From NCBI GenBank assembly GCA_021825945.1, contig JAKAFN010000011.1, positions 1 to 64,000 of the forward strand: a stretch of 64,000 bases of DNA. The letters are read 5' to 3'. Below are positions 52,231-62,279 of this stretch, piece after piece. The notes beneath the pieces are model-generated. The model searched no databases. It was not told the DNA's origin and saw nothing but the letters and a program-made list of their open reading frames with translations. Source of the stretch: Pseudomonadota bacterium. Its GTDB lineage: Bacteria; Pseudomonadota; Gammaproteobacteria; Burkholderiales; Burkholderiaceae_F. Positions within the stretch are counted from its first letter, which is position 1. The number at the start of each line of letters is the position of its first letter. The translations under genes were made by a program, and so were the position numbers.

Positions 52231-53391
52231 TCATCCGTCCCGCCGGTCCGGCATGCGCTCGAGCACGAAAGGCTGCGCCAGCACCAACGACGGCAACCAG
52301 GTCGACAAGCCGGCGTACAGCAGCAACGCACCGTACATCGTGTCGTCGAGTCCGAAACGCTTGCGCAGCAACGCGGCCAGCACCAGCGTGAACACGAGGG
52401 TCGGCGTCAGCGCGGTCGCCACGCGCAGGCTGCCATGCAGGCTCTCGCCGCGGATGAACCGGCGCTGCAGCCAGACCACGCCGATTCGGAGCGGCAACGC
52501 CACGACGGTGAGCCCGAGGCCCAGCGCCAGCGCACGCAGGCTCAGCGCCTGCGTCGGCACATGGAAGCCGCTGTCGAAAAAGTAAAACGGCACGAAAAAC
52601 GACGCGAACATTTCGATGGCATGCAGGTTGGCTTCCGAGGCCATGCCGGGAAGTCGCGCGCGCAGCATGCGCGCCGCGAACCCGGCGAGGAACGCACCCA
52701 GCAGGTACTCGACACCCAGCGCGAACGTCACGTACGCCGCCAGCACCCCGACCATCACCAGCAGCGAGAACTCGGATCCCGGCGCAAATACGATCACATA
52801 ACGACCGAGCAACAGCAGGACCACCGGCAGGGCCGCGACCAGCGCCGACAGCGCTGCCGTCGACAGCACGAGCCCCTGCCAGGAATGGGACTCGACCACG
52901 ACGAACATGACGGCGAGCGCCAGCAATTCGCCCGCCACCGCCTTGATGGTGACCCAGTAGCGCTCGTCGTCGTTCAGGCCGAAGCTCCCCAGCGCATTGA
53001 GGATGAAGCCCGTCGACGGCGTGAGCAGAGCCAGCGCGATCAGCGCCCCGACCTGCCAGCGCATGGAGAGGTAATGCATCGCCGCCCACGACACCGCGCC
53101 CAGCACCAGCGCATTCCCGATCAGGTTGGCCACCAGGGGCCAACGGCCTCGCCGGAAATCCTCCGGCTCGAGTTCCACGCCCGCAAACAGGAACACGGCC
53201 GAGATGCCCAACGTCGCCAGCACGTGCAGCATGTTGTCCGGCACGAACCCGGGAGCGGCCAGGGAAGCCGCCATGCCGATGGCGAACGCGCCCAACGGCG
53301 CCGGAATGCGCCAGCGCTGGAGGACCCGGGGCACCACCATCAACGCGGCGATCAGCGCAAGGAAAAGGATCTGTTCGGAGGTCGGGGTCAT
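52231..53391 (-). CDS. CPA2-family cation/proton antiporter
   Basis: A 386-residue membrane protein with about a dozen hydrophobic segments. PLGAFAIGMAASLAAPGFV, LGISAVFLFAGVELEPEDF, LIALALLTPSTGFILNALG and YLLGAFLAGFAARML are the Na+/H+ exchanger (KefB/KefC-like) membrane core. No TrkA-N nucleotide-binding domain follows. ATG 53391 gives the conserved beginning; the frame is open 36 codons further. It exchanges cations for protons; ion choice is unknown. Confidence 0.87.
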   Translation of the reverse strand: MTPTSEQILFLALIAALMVVPRVLQRWRIPAPLGAFAIGMAASLAAPGFVPDNMLHVLATLGISAVFLFAGVELEPEDFRRGRWPLVANLIGNALVLGAVSWAAMHYLSMRWQVGALIALALLTPSTGFILNALGSFGLNDDERYWVTIKAVAGELLALAVMFVVVESHSWQGLVLSTAALSALVAALPVVLLLLGRYVIVFAPGSEFSLLVMVGVLAAYVTFALGVEYLLGAFLAGFAARMLRARLPGMASEANLHAIEMFASFFVPFYFFDSGFHVPTQALSLRALALGLGLTVVALPLRIGVVWLQRRFIRGESLHGSLRVATALTPTLVFTLVLAALLRKRFGLDDTMYGALLLYAGLSTWLPSLVLAQPFVLERMPDRRDG

Positions 53392-53632
53392 CGAAAACGC
53401 GGCAAACCGGGATGAGGACTCGGGCGCCCCGGCCATTGACCGGGCCGGGCTCTTCGCCTTGTCCGACACGTTGACGGAACGCAAGGACAACGCCCGCAAG
53501 TGCGCGTAAACCCCCCGTGGCAGAGCGTCGATCGGGCGCCCTCATCGCGCGCCTGCCCAACGATCGCGTGCATCGCCTTTCGAGGCGACCGCGCGCTGCG
53601 CAGCATCGGTGCGGTCCGCGAGGAGCCACAGC

Positions 53633-56600
53633 GTGAATCTCGAAGATGCGACCGCAGCGCGGCGCGCGGCGCGACCCCATCCGTTGCACGCGCAAATTCG
53701 GCGCCGTTTCCGTTCGAAACCCGGAAAAATCGACCGACCAGCATCTTCATGGCGGGCTCCCGGTTGGGTCCTGGTCGTCTTCGCCTTGGCTGCTCTTGTG
53801 GGAGCCGGATGGCGCGAGATGACGACCTCGTGGGTGGAAGCGCGATTGCTGTCGAATTATGGCAGACGCCTCACCTTTGCCATCGGCGCGGGGCCGAGCG
53901 CAACCATCCTGTTCCCGCGATCCGGCCCCTACGACGCGCGTTTCGGCTATCGGTTCATTCCCCAGTTCACCCAACGTCTGGCGCCGGAGGGATTCCGCAT
54001 CGCTGCACAGGCACGCATGTCATCCGCGATGCGGTCCGTCGTGCGGATGGGGCTGTACCCGCCATACCGCGAGAAGGACCAAGCCGGCCTGGTATTGCGC
54101 GATTCCCACGGGGCAGTCTTCTATGAAGATCGATTCCCGAATTCGGTGTATCGCACCTTTCCGTCGGTACCGCCCATTCTGGTGCACACGCTCGTATATG
54201 TCGAAGACCGGCATCTGCTGGACCCTCGTCCTTCCACCCGAAATCCGGCGGTTTCCTGGGGCCGGTTCAGCCGGGCCTTGTTCGACCAGGCGCGGCATCT
54301 GGTCGAGCGGGAGGCGCCCACGCCGGGTGGAAGCACCCTCGCGACGCAGATCGAGAAGTTTCGGCACTCCCCCGGCGGACGCACCGCCAGCGGCGCCGAG
54401 AAGCTGAGGCAGATGGCATCGGCATCCTTATGGGCGTATCTCGGTGGTCCCGATACGACCGCGGCGCGGCAGCGGATCGTCGTCGATTATCTGAACACCG
54501 TGCCGCTGTCCGCAAGAGCCGGCGTGGGCTCCATCCACGGTCTTCGCGATGGGCTGCGCATCTGGTACGGCCGCGACCCGCGCGACGTCGATGCGTTGTT
54601 GCAGACACCGCAGGCACCACTGCCGGCAAGGGCGCTGGCCTACAAGCAGGCGCTGTCGTTGATGATCGCCCAACGCGCACCGACCCACTACCTCTTGCGC
54701 GATCCGCGGGCGCTCGACCGCCTGACCAATCAGTACCTGGTGCGCCTGGGCACAGCCGGACTCATCGGTCCCGCGCTCGAGGACGCGGCCTTGGCGCAGG
54801 TCCTGCGCATCGCGCCGGAACAGAATCCTCCATCCTCGATTCCCTTCGTGGCGCAGAAGGCGGCCACCGCGACGCGCATCCGCTTGGCCGAGTTGTTGGG
54901 AATCCGTGACTCCTACGTCCTCGGTCATCTCGATCTCGGCGTGGGCACCACGATCGATGCCTCGGCCCAGCGCGCGGTGACGATGCGCCTGCGCGCCGTC
55001 ACGACGCGGCAGGGTGCGGCGGCAGCGGACCTGTATGGTCGGGACATGCTGCTGCGCACCGCCGATCCCGCGCACATCCGGTTTGCCTTCACGCTGTACG
55101 AGCATGTTGACGGCGCGAACCGGTTGCGCGTGCAAACCGACAGCAGCGACCGGCCATTCGATCTCAATCAGGGAGCGAGACTGAACCTGGGTTCGACCGC
55201 GAAGCTCCGAACCATCATCCTGTATCTGCAGATCGTCGCCGGGCTGCACGATCGTTATGCGGGTCTTGCTTCCGGCGCGCTGCGTCGCGTCGCCGCGGCG
55301 CCTCGGGATCCGATCCAATCCTGGGCCTTGTCCTACCTCGAGACCGCACGGGACCGCAGCCTCATGCCGATGCTCCGGGCGGCGCTGCGGCGCACCTACT
55401 CCGGCAATCCGAACGAGGCGTTCTTCACCGGCGGCGGGTTGCAACACTTCGCGAACTTCGACCCGGAAGACGACCGCGCCAGGCTCAGCGTGGCAGCGGG
55501 GTTCCGGCATTCGGTCAACCTGGTGTACGTGCGGCTGATGCGCGACATCGTGCGCTACGAAATAGATCAAAGTCCCGACCTGGCGGCGCGGGTCCTGCGC
55601 AATCCCGCCCTTCGCATTGCTTACCTGAAGCGATTTGCCGAGTCGGAAGGTGCGCTGTTCGTCGCCCGCTTTTACCGCAATGATGCGGGTCGCACGCGGC
55701 AGGCGATGGAATCCGCCCTGCTGGGCCGCGTCCCCGACGAGCCATACCGCAAGGCCGCGGCGATTCTGGCGGTGGAACCCCAAGCCAGTCTGCAGCGCTT
55801 CGACGATCTCATGCATGCGTCGCTTCCCGGCGCGGAAATCAACGACGGGCTCCTGGCGGACCTGTACCGGCGCTACCTGCCGCCGCGATTCAGCCTGACC
55901 GATCGAGGCATTCTCGCGCGCATCCATCCGCTGGAACTGTGGGTTGCGTCGTATCTGGTCTCGCACCCCGGGGCCACGTTGCGTCAGACCGTGCTGGCCA
56001 GCCGGAGGGAGCGCGTGCAGGTCTACGCGTGGCTATTCCGCACGCATGATCCGGCGCGCCAGGACATGCGCATTCGCATGGTTCTGGAAGCCGAGGCATA
56101 CCAGCGCATCGCAGCGGCTTGGCGCAGTCTCGGCTATCCGTTCGAAACGGTCACCCCGTCGTATGCCTGTGCGCTCGGGGCATCGGGAGACCGCCCTGCT
56201 GCGCTCTCCGAACTCATCGGCATCATCGTGAATCACGGAATTCGCTACCCGACCCGGGTGATCGAGACGCTGGACTTCGCTTCCGGAACGCCGTACGCGA
56301 CGCGCTTCGTGGCGCGGCCGACCCATGGGCGACGTGTATTGTCGTCGGCGATCGCCGACGTCCTGCGCCCGGTCCTGGCGTCCGTCGTCGACGACGGCAC
56401 CGGAGTGCGCCTGCGCGGCGCATACCACCTGCCGAATGGAGAAAACATTGCCGTCGGAGGAAAGACCGGTACGGGCGACCAGCGTTATGCCGTGTATTCG
56501 CCCCGTGGCGCCTTGATCGCGTCGCGGCGCGTCAACCGCTCTGCAACGTTTGTGTTCTTCCTGGGGGATCGATACTTCGGAACGATCACGGCATACGTCC

Positions 56601-57058
56601 ATGAGCCTTTTGCCGCGCGCTACCGATTCACCAGCGCAATGACCGTGCAGTTGCTGCGCGACCTTGCGCCCGACCTGATGCCGTTGATCACGCGTCCGGA
56701 CCGGCAGTGCGTTCCGCGGTCCAGGACGAGCAATCGCAAGAAATGCAAAAGGGCGTTAGTGACGGTGATCACTAACGCCCTTCCTGTACATGGTCGGGGT
56801 GGCGGGATTCGAACTCGCGACCCCTTGCACCCCATGCAAGTGCGCTACCAGGCTGCGCTACACCCCGAAGCCCCGGATTGTATCAGGTGGAACGCTGCAG
56901 CAGTGCCCGAATCGCCTCCAGTTCCCTGCGCAACGATGCCACGTCGATCGCCGCGGGGGAATCGGGCGCCGGAGCGGACGCGCGGCTTGCCCCGCGCGGC
57001 GCGAGCGCGGCCGCCGCCGCCGTGCCGCTCAAGCGGTTGCGCGCACCGTGAATGGTGA
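53633..57058 (+). CDS. Class A penicillin-binding protein with over-long reading frame
   Basis: A large bifunctional PBP. A membrane anchor at about residues 42-60 is followed by a GT51 transglycosylase (YVEDRHLLD near 189, [12 protein letters not shown] near 231) and a transpeptidase with STAK near 521, SVN near 627 and KTGTG near 943. GTG 53633 has CGAGGAG seven bases upstream. After about residue 1035 there is no stop: the frame crosses the tRNA-Pro terminator, the whole tRNA-Pro gene and part of merR in antisense, ending at TGA 57056-57058. The protein proper probably ends near residue 1030. Divergent antiporter gene 241 bases upstream. Confidence 0.82.
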   Translation: MNLEDATAARRAARPHPLHAQIRRRFRSKPGKIDRPASSWRAPGWVLVVFALAALVGAGWREMTTSWVEARLLSNYGRRLTFAIGAGPSATILFPRSGPYDARFGYRFIPQFTQRLAPEGFRIAAQARMSSAMRSVVRMGLYPPYREKDQAGLVLRDSHGAVFYEDRFPNSVYRTFPSVPPILVHTLVYVEDRHLLDPRPSTRNPAVSWGRFSRALFDQARHLVEREAPTPGGSTLATQIEKFRHSPGGRTASGAEKLRQMASASLWAYLGGPDTTAARQRIVVDYLNTVPLSARAGVGSIHGLRDGLRIWYGRDPRDVDALLQTPQAPLPARALAYKQALSLMIAQRAPTHYLLRDPRALDRLTNQYLVRLGTAGLIGPALEDAALAQVLRIAPEQNPPSSIPFVAQKAATATRIRLAELLGIRDSYVLGHLDLGVGTTIDASAQRAVTMRLRAVTTRQGAAAADLYGRDMLLRTADPAHIRFAFTLYEHVDGANRLRVQTDSSDRPFDLNQGARLNLGSTAKLRTIILYLQIVAGLHDRYAGLASGALRRVAAAPRDPIQSWALSYLETARDRSLMPMLRAALRRTYSGNPNEAFFTGGGLQHFANFDPEDDRARLSVAAGFRHSVNLVYVRLMRDIVRYEIDQSPDLAARVLRNPALRIAYLKRFAESEGALFVARFYRNDAGRTRQAMESALLGRVPDEPYRKAAAILAVEPQASLQRFDDLMHASLPGAEINDGLLADLYRRYLPPRFSLTDRGILARIHPLELWVASYLVSHPGATLRQTVLASRRERVQVYAWLFRTHDPARQDMRIRMVLEAEAYQRIAAAWRSLGYPFETVTPSYACALGASGDRPAALSELIGIIVNHGIRYPTRVIETLDFASGTPYATRFVARPTHGRRVLSSAIADVLRPVLASVVDDGTGVRLRGAYHLPNGENIAVGGKTGTGDQRYAVYSPRGALIASRRVNRSATFVFFLGDRYFGTITAYVHEPFAARYRFTSAMTVQLLRDLAPDLMPLITRPDRQCVPRSRTSNRKKCKRALVTVITNALPVHGRGGGIRTRDPLHPMQVRYQAALHPEAPDCIRWNAAAVPESPPVPCATMPRRSPRGNRAPERTRGLPRAARARPPPPCRSSGCAHREW
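56751..56780 (-). terminator. Rho-independent terminator of tRNA-Pro
   Basis: GGGCGTTAGTGA and TCACTAACGCCC form a perfect 12-base stem with a six-base loop. On the minus strand it is followed by TTTTGCATTT. It lies ten bases after the tRNA-Pro 3' end and inside the overlapping PBP frame. Confidence 0.9.
56791..56867 (-). tRNA. tRNA-Pro (GGG)
   Basis: A 77-base tRNA with encoded CCA. The acceptor CGGGGTG pairs with CACCCCG, the anticodon stem CTTGC/GCAAG holds the loop ATGGGGT with anticodon GGG, and the T loop is TTCGAAT. It follows the MerR-type gene, the usual neighbour in betaproteobacteria. Confidence 0.96.
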
Positions 57059-57296
57059 ATCCCTGATCGTAGAGCAACTCGCGGATCCGCCGCACCAACA
57101 GCACCTCGTGGTGCTGGTAGTAGCGCCGATTGCCGCTGCGCTTGACCGGCCGAAGCTGCGAGAACTCCTGTTCCCAATATCGCAGGACGTGCGGCTTCAC
57201 CGCGCACAGTTCACTGACCTCGCCGATCGTGAAATACCGCTTGGCGGGAATGGGCGGCAGCGCCGTCGTTTCGGCGTTTCGTTTTTCCGTGGACAT
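56883..57296 (-). CDS. MerR-family transcriptional regulator
   Basis: A 137-residue regulator. [26 protein letters not shown] is the MerR helix-turn-helix; [36 protein letters not shown] continues the wing and second helix pair. There is no effector domain beyond a short coil ([13 protein letters not shown]). This small MerR follows ihfA in many proteobacteria. Its target is unknown. It ends 15 bases before tRNA-Pro. Confidence 0.9.
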   Translation of the reverse strand: MSTEKRNAETTALPPIPAKRYFTIGEVSELCAVKPHVLRYWEQEFSQLRPVKRSGNRRYYQHHEVLLVRRIRELLYDQGFTIHGARNRLSGTAAAAALAPRGASRASAPAPDSPAAIDVASLRRELEAIRALLQRST

Positions 57297-57311
57297 TCGG
57301 GAGATCCGAAA

Positions 57312-57671
57312 TTATTCGGCTGGCCCGTTTTCGACGTTGGCCTTGAGCTTCTGGCTCGCATGGAAGGTCACGACCCGCCGGGCGGAAATCGCAATTTCCT
57401 CGCCCGTCTTGGGATTGCGGCCGGGACGGGTCGGCTTGTTCCGGAGCTGGAAATTTCCGAATCCCGAAAGCTTGACCGTCTCGCCGCGCACCAAGGCCTG
57501 AGCGATTTCGTCGAAAAAGGCTTCGACCATGTCCTTGGCCTCGCGCTTGTTCAATCCCAGGTGTTCGAACAGGGAATCGGCGATCTCGGCCTTGGTGGTC
57601 GTCCGGGACTCGCGCCCGAAGTCCGGACGCGCGCCGGAGTTGGGCAGAACGGGAAACTTGAATGCGTTCAT
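57312..57671 (-). CDS. ihfA: Integration host factor alpha subunit
   Basis: A 119-residue HU-family DNA-bending protein. [31 protein letters not shown] and [47 protein letters not shown] match IhfA, including the DNA-intercalating GRNPKTGE arm. The ATG at 57671 adds about 25 residues ([19 protein letters not shown]) before the normal start; no closer start codon exists. IHF bends DNA and assists sigma-54 promoters, of interest given glrR. Follows pheT, as in E. coli. Confidence 0.94.
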   Translation of the reverse strand: MNAFKFPVLPNSGARPDFGRESRTTTKAEIADSLFEHLGLNKREAKDMVEAFFDEIAQALVRGETVKLSGFGNFQLRNKPTRPGRNPKTGEEIAISARRVVTFHASQKLKANVENGPAE

Positions 57672-57696
57672 CACGGGCGTGTCGCTACGGCAGCCG

Positions 57697-59802
57697 TCAC
57701 TGGCGCACCCGCGCCCCCCAGCGGTGCTGCAGGAAGGAAAGTAGCGCGGCACACGCCTCGTCGGCATCCGAATCCGTCAAGGAACGGCGAGTATCTTGCA
57801 GAATCACTCGAAACGCAAGACTTTTTTCCTTGATTAACAATGCGTTATCACTCGCGGCCGATGTCTTGGGGACGAACACGTCGAAGAGATCCACCGAACG
57901 GACCGCCGACAGTGCCGATCCGTCCTCGCGCGCACACGCGCGCAAGTCGTCGAGGATCCGTCCCGCGGGGGCCGCGGCGTCGACCAGGACCGCGATGTCG
58001 CGCACCAGCGCGGGAAACCGCGGCACCTCCTGCGCCACCGGGACGCCGATCTCCAGCACCGGCGCGACCGCGATTTCGAAGAGGATCGGCGCCGCGGGCA
58101 ACTCGAACGTTTCGCACAAGCGCGGATGCAATTCTCCGATCCAGCCGAGCGGCCGATCGCCGAGCGTGATGCGGGCGCAGCGGCCGGGATGCAGGGCGGG
58201 ATTCCGGTCCGCCGTGAACGTCGCCGCCAGCGGCATCAGGAGGCGCTCCAGGTCGCCCTTGACGTCGAAGAGGTCGACCGGCCTGGGCGCAATGCCCCAC
58301 TGCTCGGGTTCGGCCGGGCCGTATGCCAGCGCCGCGAGGCGTTGCTCCTGGAACACGCCCGGGACCGTCTGCGGCGCGGCGGCGGAATCACCGACCTTCG
58401 GCGCGCGGGTGAACACCGCACCCAGTTCGAACGTCCGCACGCGCGTCGCCTGCCGGTTGAGGTTGTAGCGCAGGTTGCCGACCAGTCCGCCCAGGAGATG
58501 GCTGCGCATCACCGCGTGGTGCTGCGCGATCGGGTTGAGCAGCCGCACGGTGTCCGCCAAATCGGCACCGAAATCCGCCTCCCAGGCTTCGGGGACGAAG
58601 CTGAAGTTCACGAGTTCCTGGTATCCGGCCTGGGCCAGATCCCGACGCAGCGCGTGCGCAGACCGCCGCCCTTCGGGGCGCACGCGCATCTGGGCGCGGG
58701 ACCGTGGCGGCTCCGCCGGAATGTTGTCGTATCCGTAAATGCGCGCCACCTCTTCGATCAGGTCGACCTCGATCTGCAGATCGAAGCGGTAGCTGGGCGG
58801 CGTGACGCGAAAGACGTTGCCGTCGCGCCGCCACGAAAAGCCGAGGCGATCGAAGCAGCGTTCGACCTGGATCGAACTCAGCGCCACACCGAGGATGCGC
58901 CGCAGCCGCTCGAGGCGCATGGATACCGGATTGCGCTCGGGCAGTTCGGTGACGTGGTCGGCCACCGGTCCGACACGGGTCTCGGCGGTGCCGCAGATCT
59001 CGACGGCGAGTTGCGTCAGCCGCTCCAGCGCGGCGACCGTACGCTGGAAGTCGACGCCCCGCTCGAACCGGTGCGCCGCTTCGGTCGTGAAGTTCAGACG
59101 GCGCGCGCGTCCCTGGATCGCTTCCGGCCGCCAGAACGCCGCTTCGAGCACCACGTCCGTCGTCTCGAGCGTGACGGAGGTCGCCACGCCGCCCATGATT
59201 CCGGCGATCGCCTGCGCCCCCGCGTCGTCGGCCACCACACCGAACCGTTCCTCCAGCGTGACCGTCTGCTCGTTGAGCAGCGCGATCGTCTCGCCCGGGT
59301 GCGCCCAGCGCACCTGCAGGTCGCCCCGCAGCCTTGCGAGATCGAACACATGCGTCGGCTGGCCGGTCTCGAACATCACATAGTTGGAAATGTCGACCAG
59401 CGCCGACACGGGCCGCTGCCCGGACCGTTCCAGGCGCCGTTTCATCCATTCGGGCGTTTCGGCGCGAGCGTCGAGTCCGCGCAGCACGCGTCCGGCAAAC
59501 CGGCCGCAGAGATCCGGCGCGTCGATCCGCACCGCCCGGGATTGCGGGTCGGTTTCCGGGTGGGGCGCCCATTCGGGCGCACGGAACGGGAGCCCGCGCA
59601 CGGCCGCCAATTCCCGCGCCACCCCGACCGCGCTCAGGCAGTCGCCGCGGTTGGGCGTGGCCTTGATCTCGATCGTCGCGCCATCGTCGGACACCGACTC
59701 CACCTCGAGCCCGCCCATGGTGAGCGCCTCCGCCAGCACCGCAACATCCGTTCCGGCGGCGGCCGGCACGAACTCCAACAGCCATTCGACTGCAATCTTC
59801 AT
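57697..59802 (-). CDS. pheT: Phenylalanyl-tRNA synthetase beta subunit lacking the B2 domain
   Basis: A 701-residue PheT, about 95 shorter than usual. It starts [13 protein letters not shown] and reaches [11 protein letters not shown], then goes straight to [20 protein letters not shown]. The EMAP-like B2 tRNA-binding domain (about 100 residues with HPNADKL-type motif) is missing between these points. B3/B4 editing ([22 protein letters not shown]), B5 ([14 protein letters not shown]), the B6/B7 core and the C-terminal anticodon-binding B8 ([16 protein letters not shown]) are present. ATG 59802 with GAGGT upstream. Frame is intact. Confidence 0.95.
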   Translation of the reverse strand: MKIAVEWLLEFVPAAAGTDVAVLAEALTMGGLEVESVSDDGATIEIKATPNRGDCLSAVGVARELAAVRGLPFRAPEWAPHPETDPQSRAVRIDAPDLCGRFAGRVLRGLDARAETPEWMKRRLERSGQRPVSALVDISNYVMFETGQPTHVFDLARLRGDLQVRWAHPGETIALLNEQTVTLEERFGVVADDAGAQAIAGIMGGVATSVTLETTDVVLEAAFWRPEAIQGRARRLNFTTEAAHRFERGVDFQRTVAALERLTQLAVEICGTAETRVGPVADHVTELPERNPVSMRLERLRRILGVALSSIQVERCFDRLGFSWRRDGNVFRVTPPSYRFDLQIEVDLIEEVARIYGYDNIPAEPPRSRAQMRVRPEGRRSAHALRRDLAQAGYQELVNFSFVPEAWEADFGADLADTVRLLNPIAQHHAVMRSHLLGGLVGNLRYNLNRQATRVRTFELGAVFTRAPKVGDSAAAPQTVPGVFQEQRLAALAYGPAEPEQWGIAPRPVDLFDVKGDLERLLMPLAATFTADRNPALHPGRCARITLGDRPLGWIGELHPRLCETFELPAAPILFEIAVAPVLEIGVPVAQEVPRFPALVRDIAVLVDAAAPAGRILDDLRACAREDGSALSAVRSVDLFDVFVPKTSAASDNALLIKEKSLAFRVILQDTRRSLTDSDADEACAALLSFLQHRWGARVRQ

Positions 59803-59814
59803 TGGCGGTGGACC

Positions 59815-60834
59815 TCAGCGCGAAAAGGTTTCGAGAAACCGCAGGTCGCCCTCGAAAAAGAGGCGCAGATCGTCGACGCCGTAGCGCAGCATCGTCAGCC
59901 GTTCCAGGCCGGATCCGAAGGCGAAACCGATGTACCGCTCGGGGTCGAGGCCGAAGTTCTGCACGACCTTGGGATGTACCTGGCCGGCACCGGAGATCTC
60001 CAGCCAACGGCCCTTGCGCGCCCCGGTGGTGAACATCATGTCGATCTCGGCCGATGGCTCGGTGAACGGAAAATACGACGGCCGGAACCGCACGGCGAGA
60101 TCGTCGGTCTCGAAGAACCGGCGCAGGAAGTCGGTGTATACCCCTTTGAGGTCGGCGAAACTCACGTCCTCGTCGATCCACAGGCCCTCGACCTGATGGA
60201 ACATGGGGGAATGGGTGGCGTCGCTGTCGACGCGGTAGGTCCGCCCCGGCGCGATCACCCGCAGCGGCGGCGGCGTGCGCCGGGCATACCGCACCTGGAT
60301 CGGCGACGTATGCGTGCGCAACAACAGCGGCTTGCCGTCGGCGTCCTGGACGTCGACGTAAAACGTATCCTGCATCGACCGCGCCGGATGGTTGTCGGGG
60401 TTGTTGAGCGCGGTGAAGTTGAACCAGTCGGTCTCGATTTCCGGACCGTCTGCGACGTCGAACCCGATCGACGAGAAGATCTCCTCGACCCGCATCCAGG
60501 TACGCAGCACCGGGTGGATTCCACCAGGCTCGCGGCGCCGTCCCGGCAGGCTGACATCGACCGCCTCGGCCGATAGCCGGGTCTGCATCGCCTCCTGCGC
60601 CAACCGGTTCCGCTGCTCCGCCAGCATGCCTTCGATCGCGGCCTTGGCGGCGTTGATCCGCGCGCCCTCGGTGCGGCGCTGCTCCGGGTCGAGGCTCCCG
60701 AGGCGCTTGAGCCGCTCGGTGAGACTTCCGCTCTTGCCCAGAAAGCGCGCCTTCTCGTTCTCGAGCGCGGCGGGCTGCGTCGCCGCGGCAAATGCCCGAC
60801 GCGCTTCGTCGATCAGTTGTTCCAGCGAGTCCAA
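59815..60834 (-). CDS. pheS: Phenylalanyl-tRNA synthetase alpha subunit
   Basis: A 339-residue catalytic subunit. The N-terminal coiled coil (LDSLEQL region, [18 protein letters not shown]) precedes motif 2 ([23 protein letters not shown]) and motif 3 ([22 protein letters not shown]), with [12 protein letters not shown] in the active site. TTG 60834 is the start, with AAGGA upstream; the nearby ATG is out of frame. Length matches the family. Separated from pheT by 12 bases. Confidence 0.96.
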   Translation of the reverse strand: MDSLEQLIDEARRAFAAATQPAALENEKARFLGKSGSLTERLKRLGSLDPEQRRTEGARINAAKAAIEGMLAEQRNRLAQEAMQTRLSAEAVDVSLPGRRREPGGIHPVLRTWMRVEEIFSSIGFDVADGPEIETDWFNFTALNNPDNHPARSMQDTFYVDVQDADGKPLLLRTHTSPIQVRYARRTPPPLRVIAPGRTYRVDSDATHSPMFHQVEGLWIDEDVSFADLKGVYTDFLRRFFETDDLAVRFRPSYFPFTEPSAEIDMMFTTGARKGRWLEISGAGQVHPKVVQNFGLDPERYIGFAFGSGLERLTMLRYGVDDLRLFFEGDLRFLETFSR

Positions 60835-60937
60835 GCGGGTTCCTTCATGCGCTGCAGCGCAGCGTTCCGGGAACCGACCCCTCTCCCCTCCGGGAATCGA
60901 GGCAGGGTGGGAAGGAACGGGTTCCGGTGGTCTTTTT

Positions 60938-60985
60938 CTCGTACCCTCGCCCCGACCCTCTCCCGCGAGCGGGAGAGGGTGCCGG
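60938..60985. repeat. REP-like palindromic element, copy 7
   Basis: ACCCTCTCCCGC (60956-60967), GA, GCGGGAGAGGGT (60970-60981): a perfect 12-base stem between pheS and rplT. It shares the CTCCCGC..GCGGGAG core with the capsule-region copies but has different outer sequence. It could also slow or end transcription within the operon. Confidence 0.75.
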
Positions 60986-60988
60986 GAT

Positions 60989-61348
60989 TCAAGCGGCCAG
61001 GGTGGCCTTGACGCGCTCGACGATGGCTGCGAACGACGGCTTGTCGAGCACCGCCATGTCGGCCAGCACCTTGCGGTCGAGGTCGATCTGCGCCTTGTTG
61101 AGGCCGTTGATGAACACGCTGTAGGTCAGGTCGTGCTCGCGGACCGCGGCATTGATCCGGGCGATCCAGAGCGAACGGAACACGCGCTTCTTCGTGCGAC
61201 GGTCGCGGTAGGCATATTGCCCGGCCTTCATGACCGCCTGTTTGGCGATCCGGAATACGTTGTTGCGCCGCTGGGTGAATCCCTTGGCTGCGGCAAGAAC
61301 CTTCTTATGGCGCGCACGCGCCGTCACGCCACGTTTTACTCGGGGCAT
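60989..61348 (-). CDS. rplT: 50S ribosomal protein L20
   Basis: A 119-residue basic protein: [37 protein letters not shown] and [21 protein letters not shown] are L20 signatures. L20 is needed early in 50S assembly and, in E. coli, represses translation of its own operon. It follows rpmI by 45 bases in the conserved infC-rpmI-rplT order. Confidence 0.98.
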   Translation of the reverse strand: MPRVKRGVTARARHKKVLAAAKGFTQRRNNVFRIAKQAVMKAGQYAYRDRRTKKRVFRSLWIARINAAVREHDLTYSVFINGLNKAQIDLDRKVLADMAVLDKPSFAAIVERVKATLAA

Positions 61349-61393
61349 TTTCTACCTCACTGGATCAGAAGAACGGATGGACTCGAACGACGC

Positions 61394-61591
61394 TCAGGCA
61401 TACGGCATCATGCGCCGGACCGACAATTCGTCGGACGGATGCAGATTCACCGCGCCACGCAGTTGACGCTTGGTCTTCGTCGTCTTTTTGGTCAGGATGT
61501 GCCGCTTGTTGGCCTGACCGCGCTTGATCGAGCCGCTGGCGCGAATCTGAAAGCGTTTCGCCGCGCTCTTCTTGGTCTTCATCTTGGGCAT
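61394..61591 (-). CDS. rpmI: 50S ribosomal protein L35
   Basis: A 65-residue basic protein: [47 protein letters not shown] 61591 with GAGAGG upstream; the open frame extends further, but the family starts at MPKMKT. It lies between infC and rplT. Confidence 0.97.
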   Translation of the reverse strand: MPKMKTKKSAAKRFQIRASGSIKRGQANKRHILTKKTTKTKRQLRGAVNLHPSDELSVRRMMPYA

Positions 61592-61707
61592 GACTGTACC
61601 TCTCTCTTTTTCGATGCCGCCGGGCGTCCGGCACTCGCCGGAACTTGCATGGCCTGCGGCACTTGTCGGCGGGCGCCTCCGGCACGTCCGTGCGGAAGGC
61701 ACCCACC

Positions 61708-61738
61708 GTTTTTCCTCCCGCCCACGAGAGGAAAAAAC
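61708..61738 (-). promoter_or_regulatory. Hairpin in the infC-rpmI spacer
   Basis: GTTTTTCCTC and GAGGAAAAAAC can pair across a ten-base loop just after the infC stop. No T run follows, so it is not an obvious terminator. In E. coli the infC-rpmI region carries the L20 translational control structure; this hairpin is a candidate part of an analogous element. Confidence 0.4.
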
Positions 61739-61739
61739 C

Positions 61740-62261
61740 TTACTTCTTCTTTTTCGGCGCGAGCACCATCACCATCTGGCGCCCTTCCAACTTGGGCATC
61801 GCCTCGACCTGGCTCACCTCCAGCAGATCGTCGCGCACCCGCTCCAGCACCTTGAGCCCTAGCTCCTGATGCGCCATTTCGCGACCGCGAAACCGCATCG
61901 TCACCTTGGCCTTGTCGCCCTCTTCGAGAAACTCGGCGAGTTTGCGGATCTTGGTGTTGTAATCGTTGTCGTCCGTTGCCGGACGGAACTTGATTTCCTT
62001 GACCTGGATCTGCCGCTGCTTGAGCTTGGCCTCATGCGCCCGTTTCTGCTCCTGGTACCGGAACTTGCCGTAGTCCATGAGCCGGCACACGGGCGGGGAC
62101 GCCGTCGGCGCGATTTCGACGAGATCGACGTCGGCCTCTTCGGCCATCCGCCGGGCTTCTCCCAGCCGCATCACGCCGATCGGCTCTCCCTCCACCCCGA
62201 CTAGCCGGACTTCGAGGGCCGTGATTTCGCCGTTGATGCGATGCGAACGTTCCTGAGCGAT
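61740..62261 (-). CDS. infC: Translation initiation factor IF-3, starting at ATC
   Basis: A 173-residue IF3. Translation from ATC 62261 gives (M)[19 protein letters not shown], the full conserved N-terminus; [21 protein letters not shown] and [13 protein letters not shown] and [16 protein letters not shown] follow. GGAGGA (62272-62267) lies five bases before the ATC. The thrS stop TAA is in the same frame upstream, and no ATG, GTG or TTG lies between it and the ATC. A later GTG would delete the RINGEI region. E. coli infC starts with ATT, which lets IF3 repress its own translation; ATC should act alike. Confidence 0.96.
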   Translation of the reverse strand: MAQERSHRINGEITALEVRLVGVEGEPIGVMRLGEARRMAEEADVDLVEIAPTASPPVCRLMDYGKFRYQEQKRAHEAKLKQRQIQVKEIKFRPATDDNDYNTKIRKLAEFLEEGDKAKVTMRFRGREMAHQELGLKVLERVRDDLLEVSQVEAMPKLEGRQMVMVLAPKKKK

Positions 62262-62279
62262 GGTATTCCTCCGAAAAAT

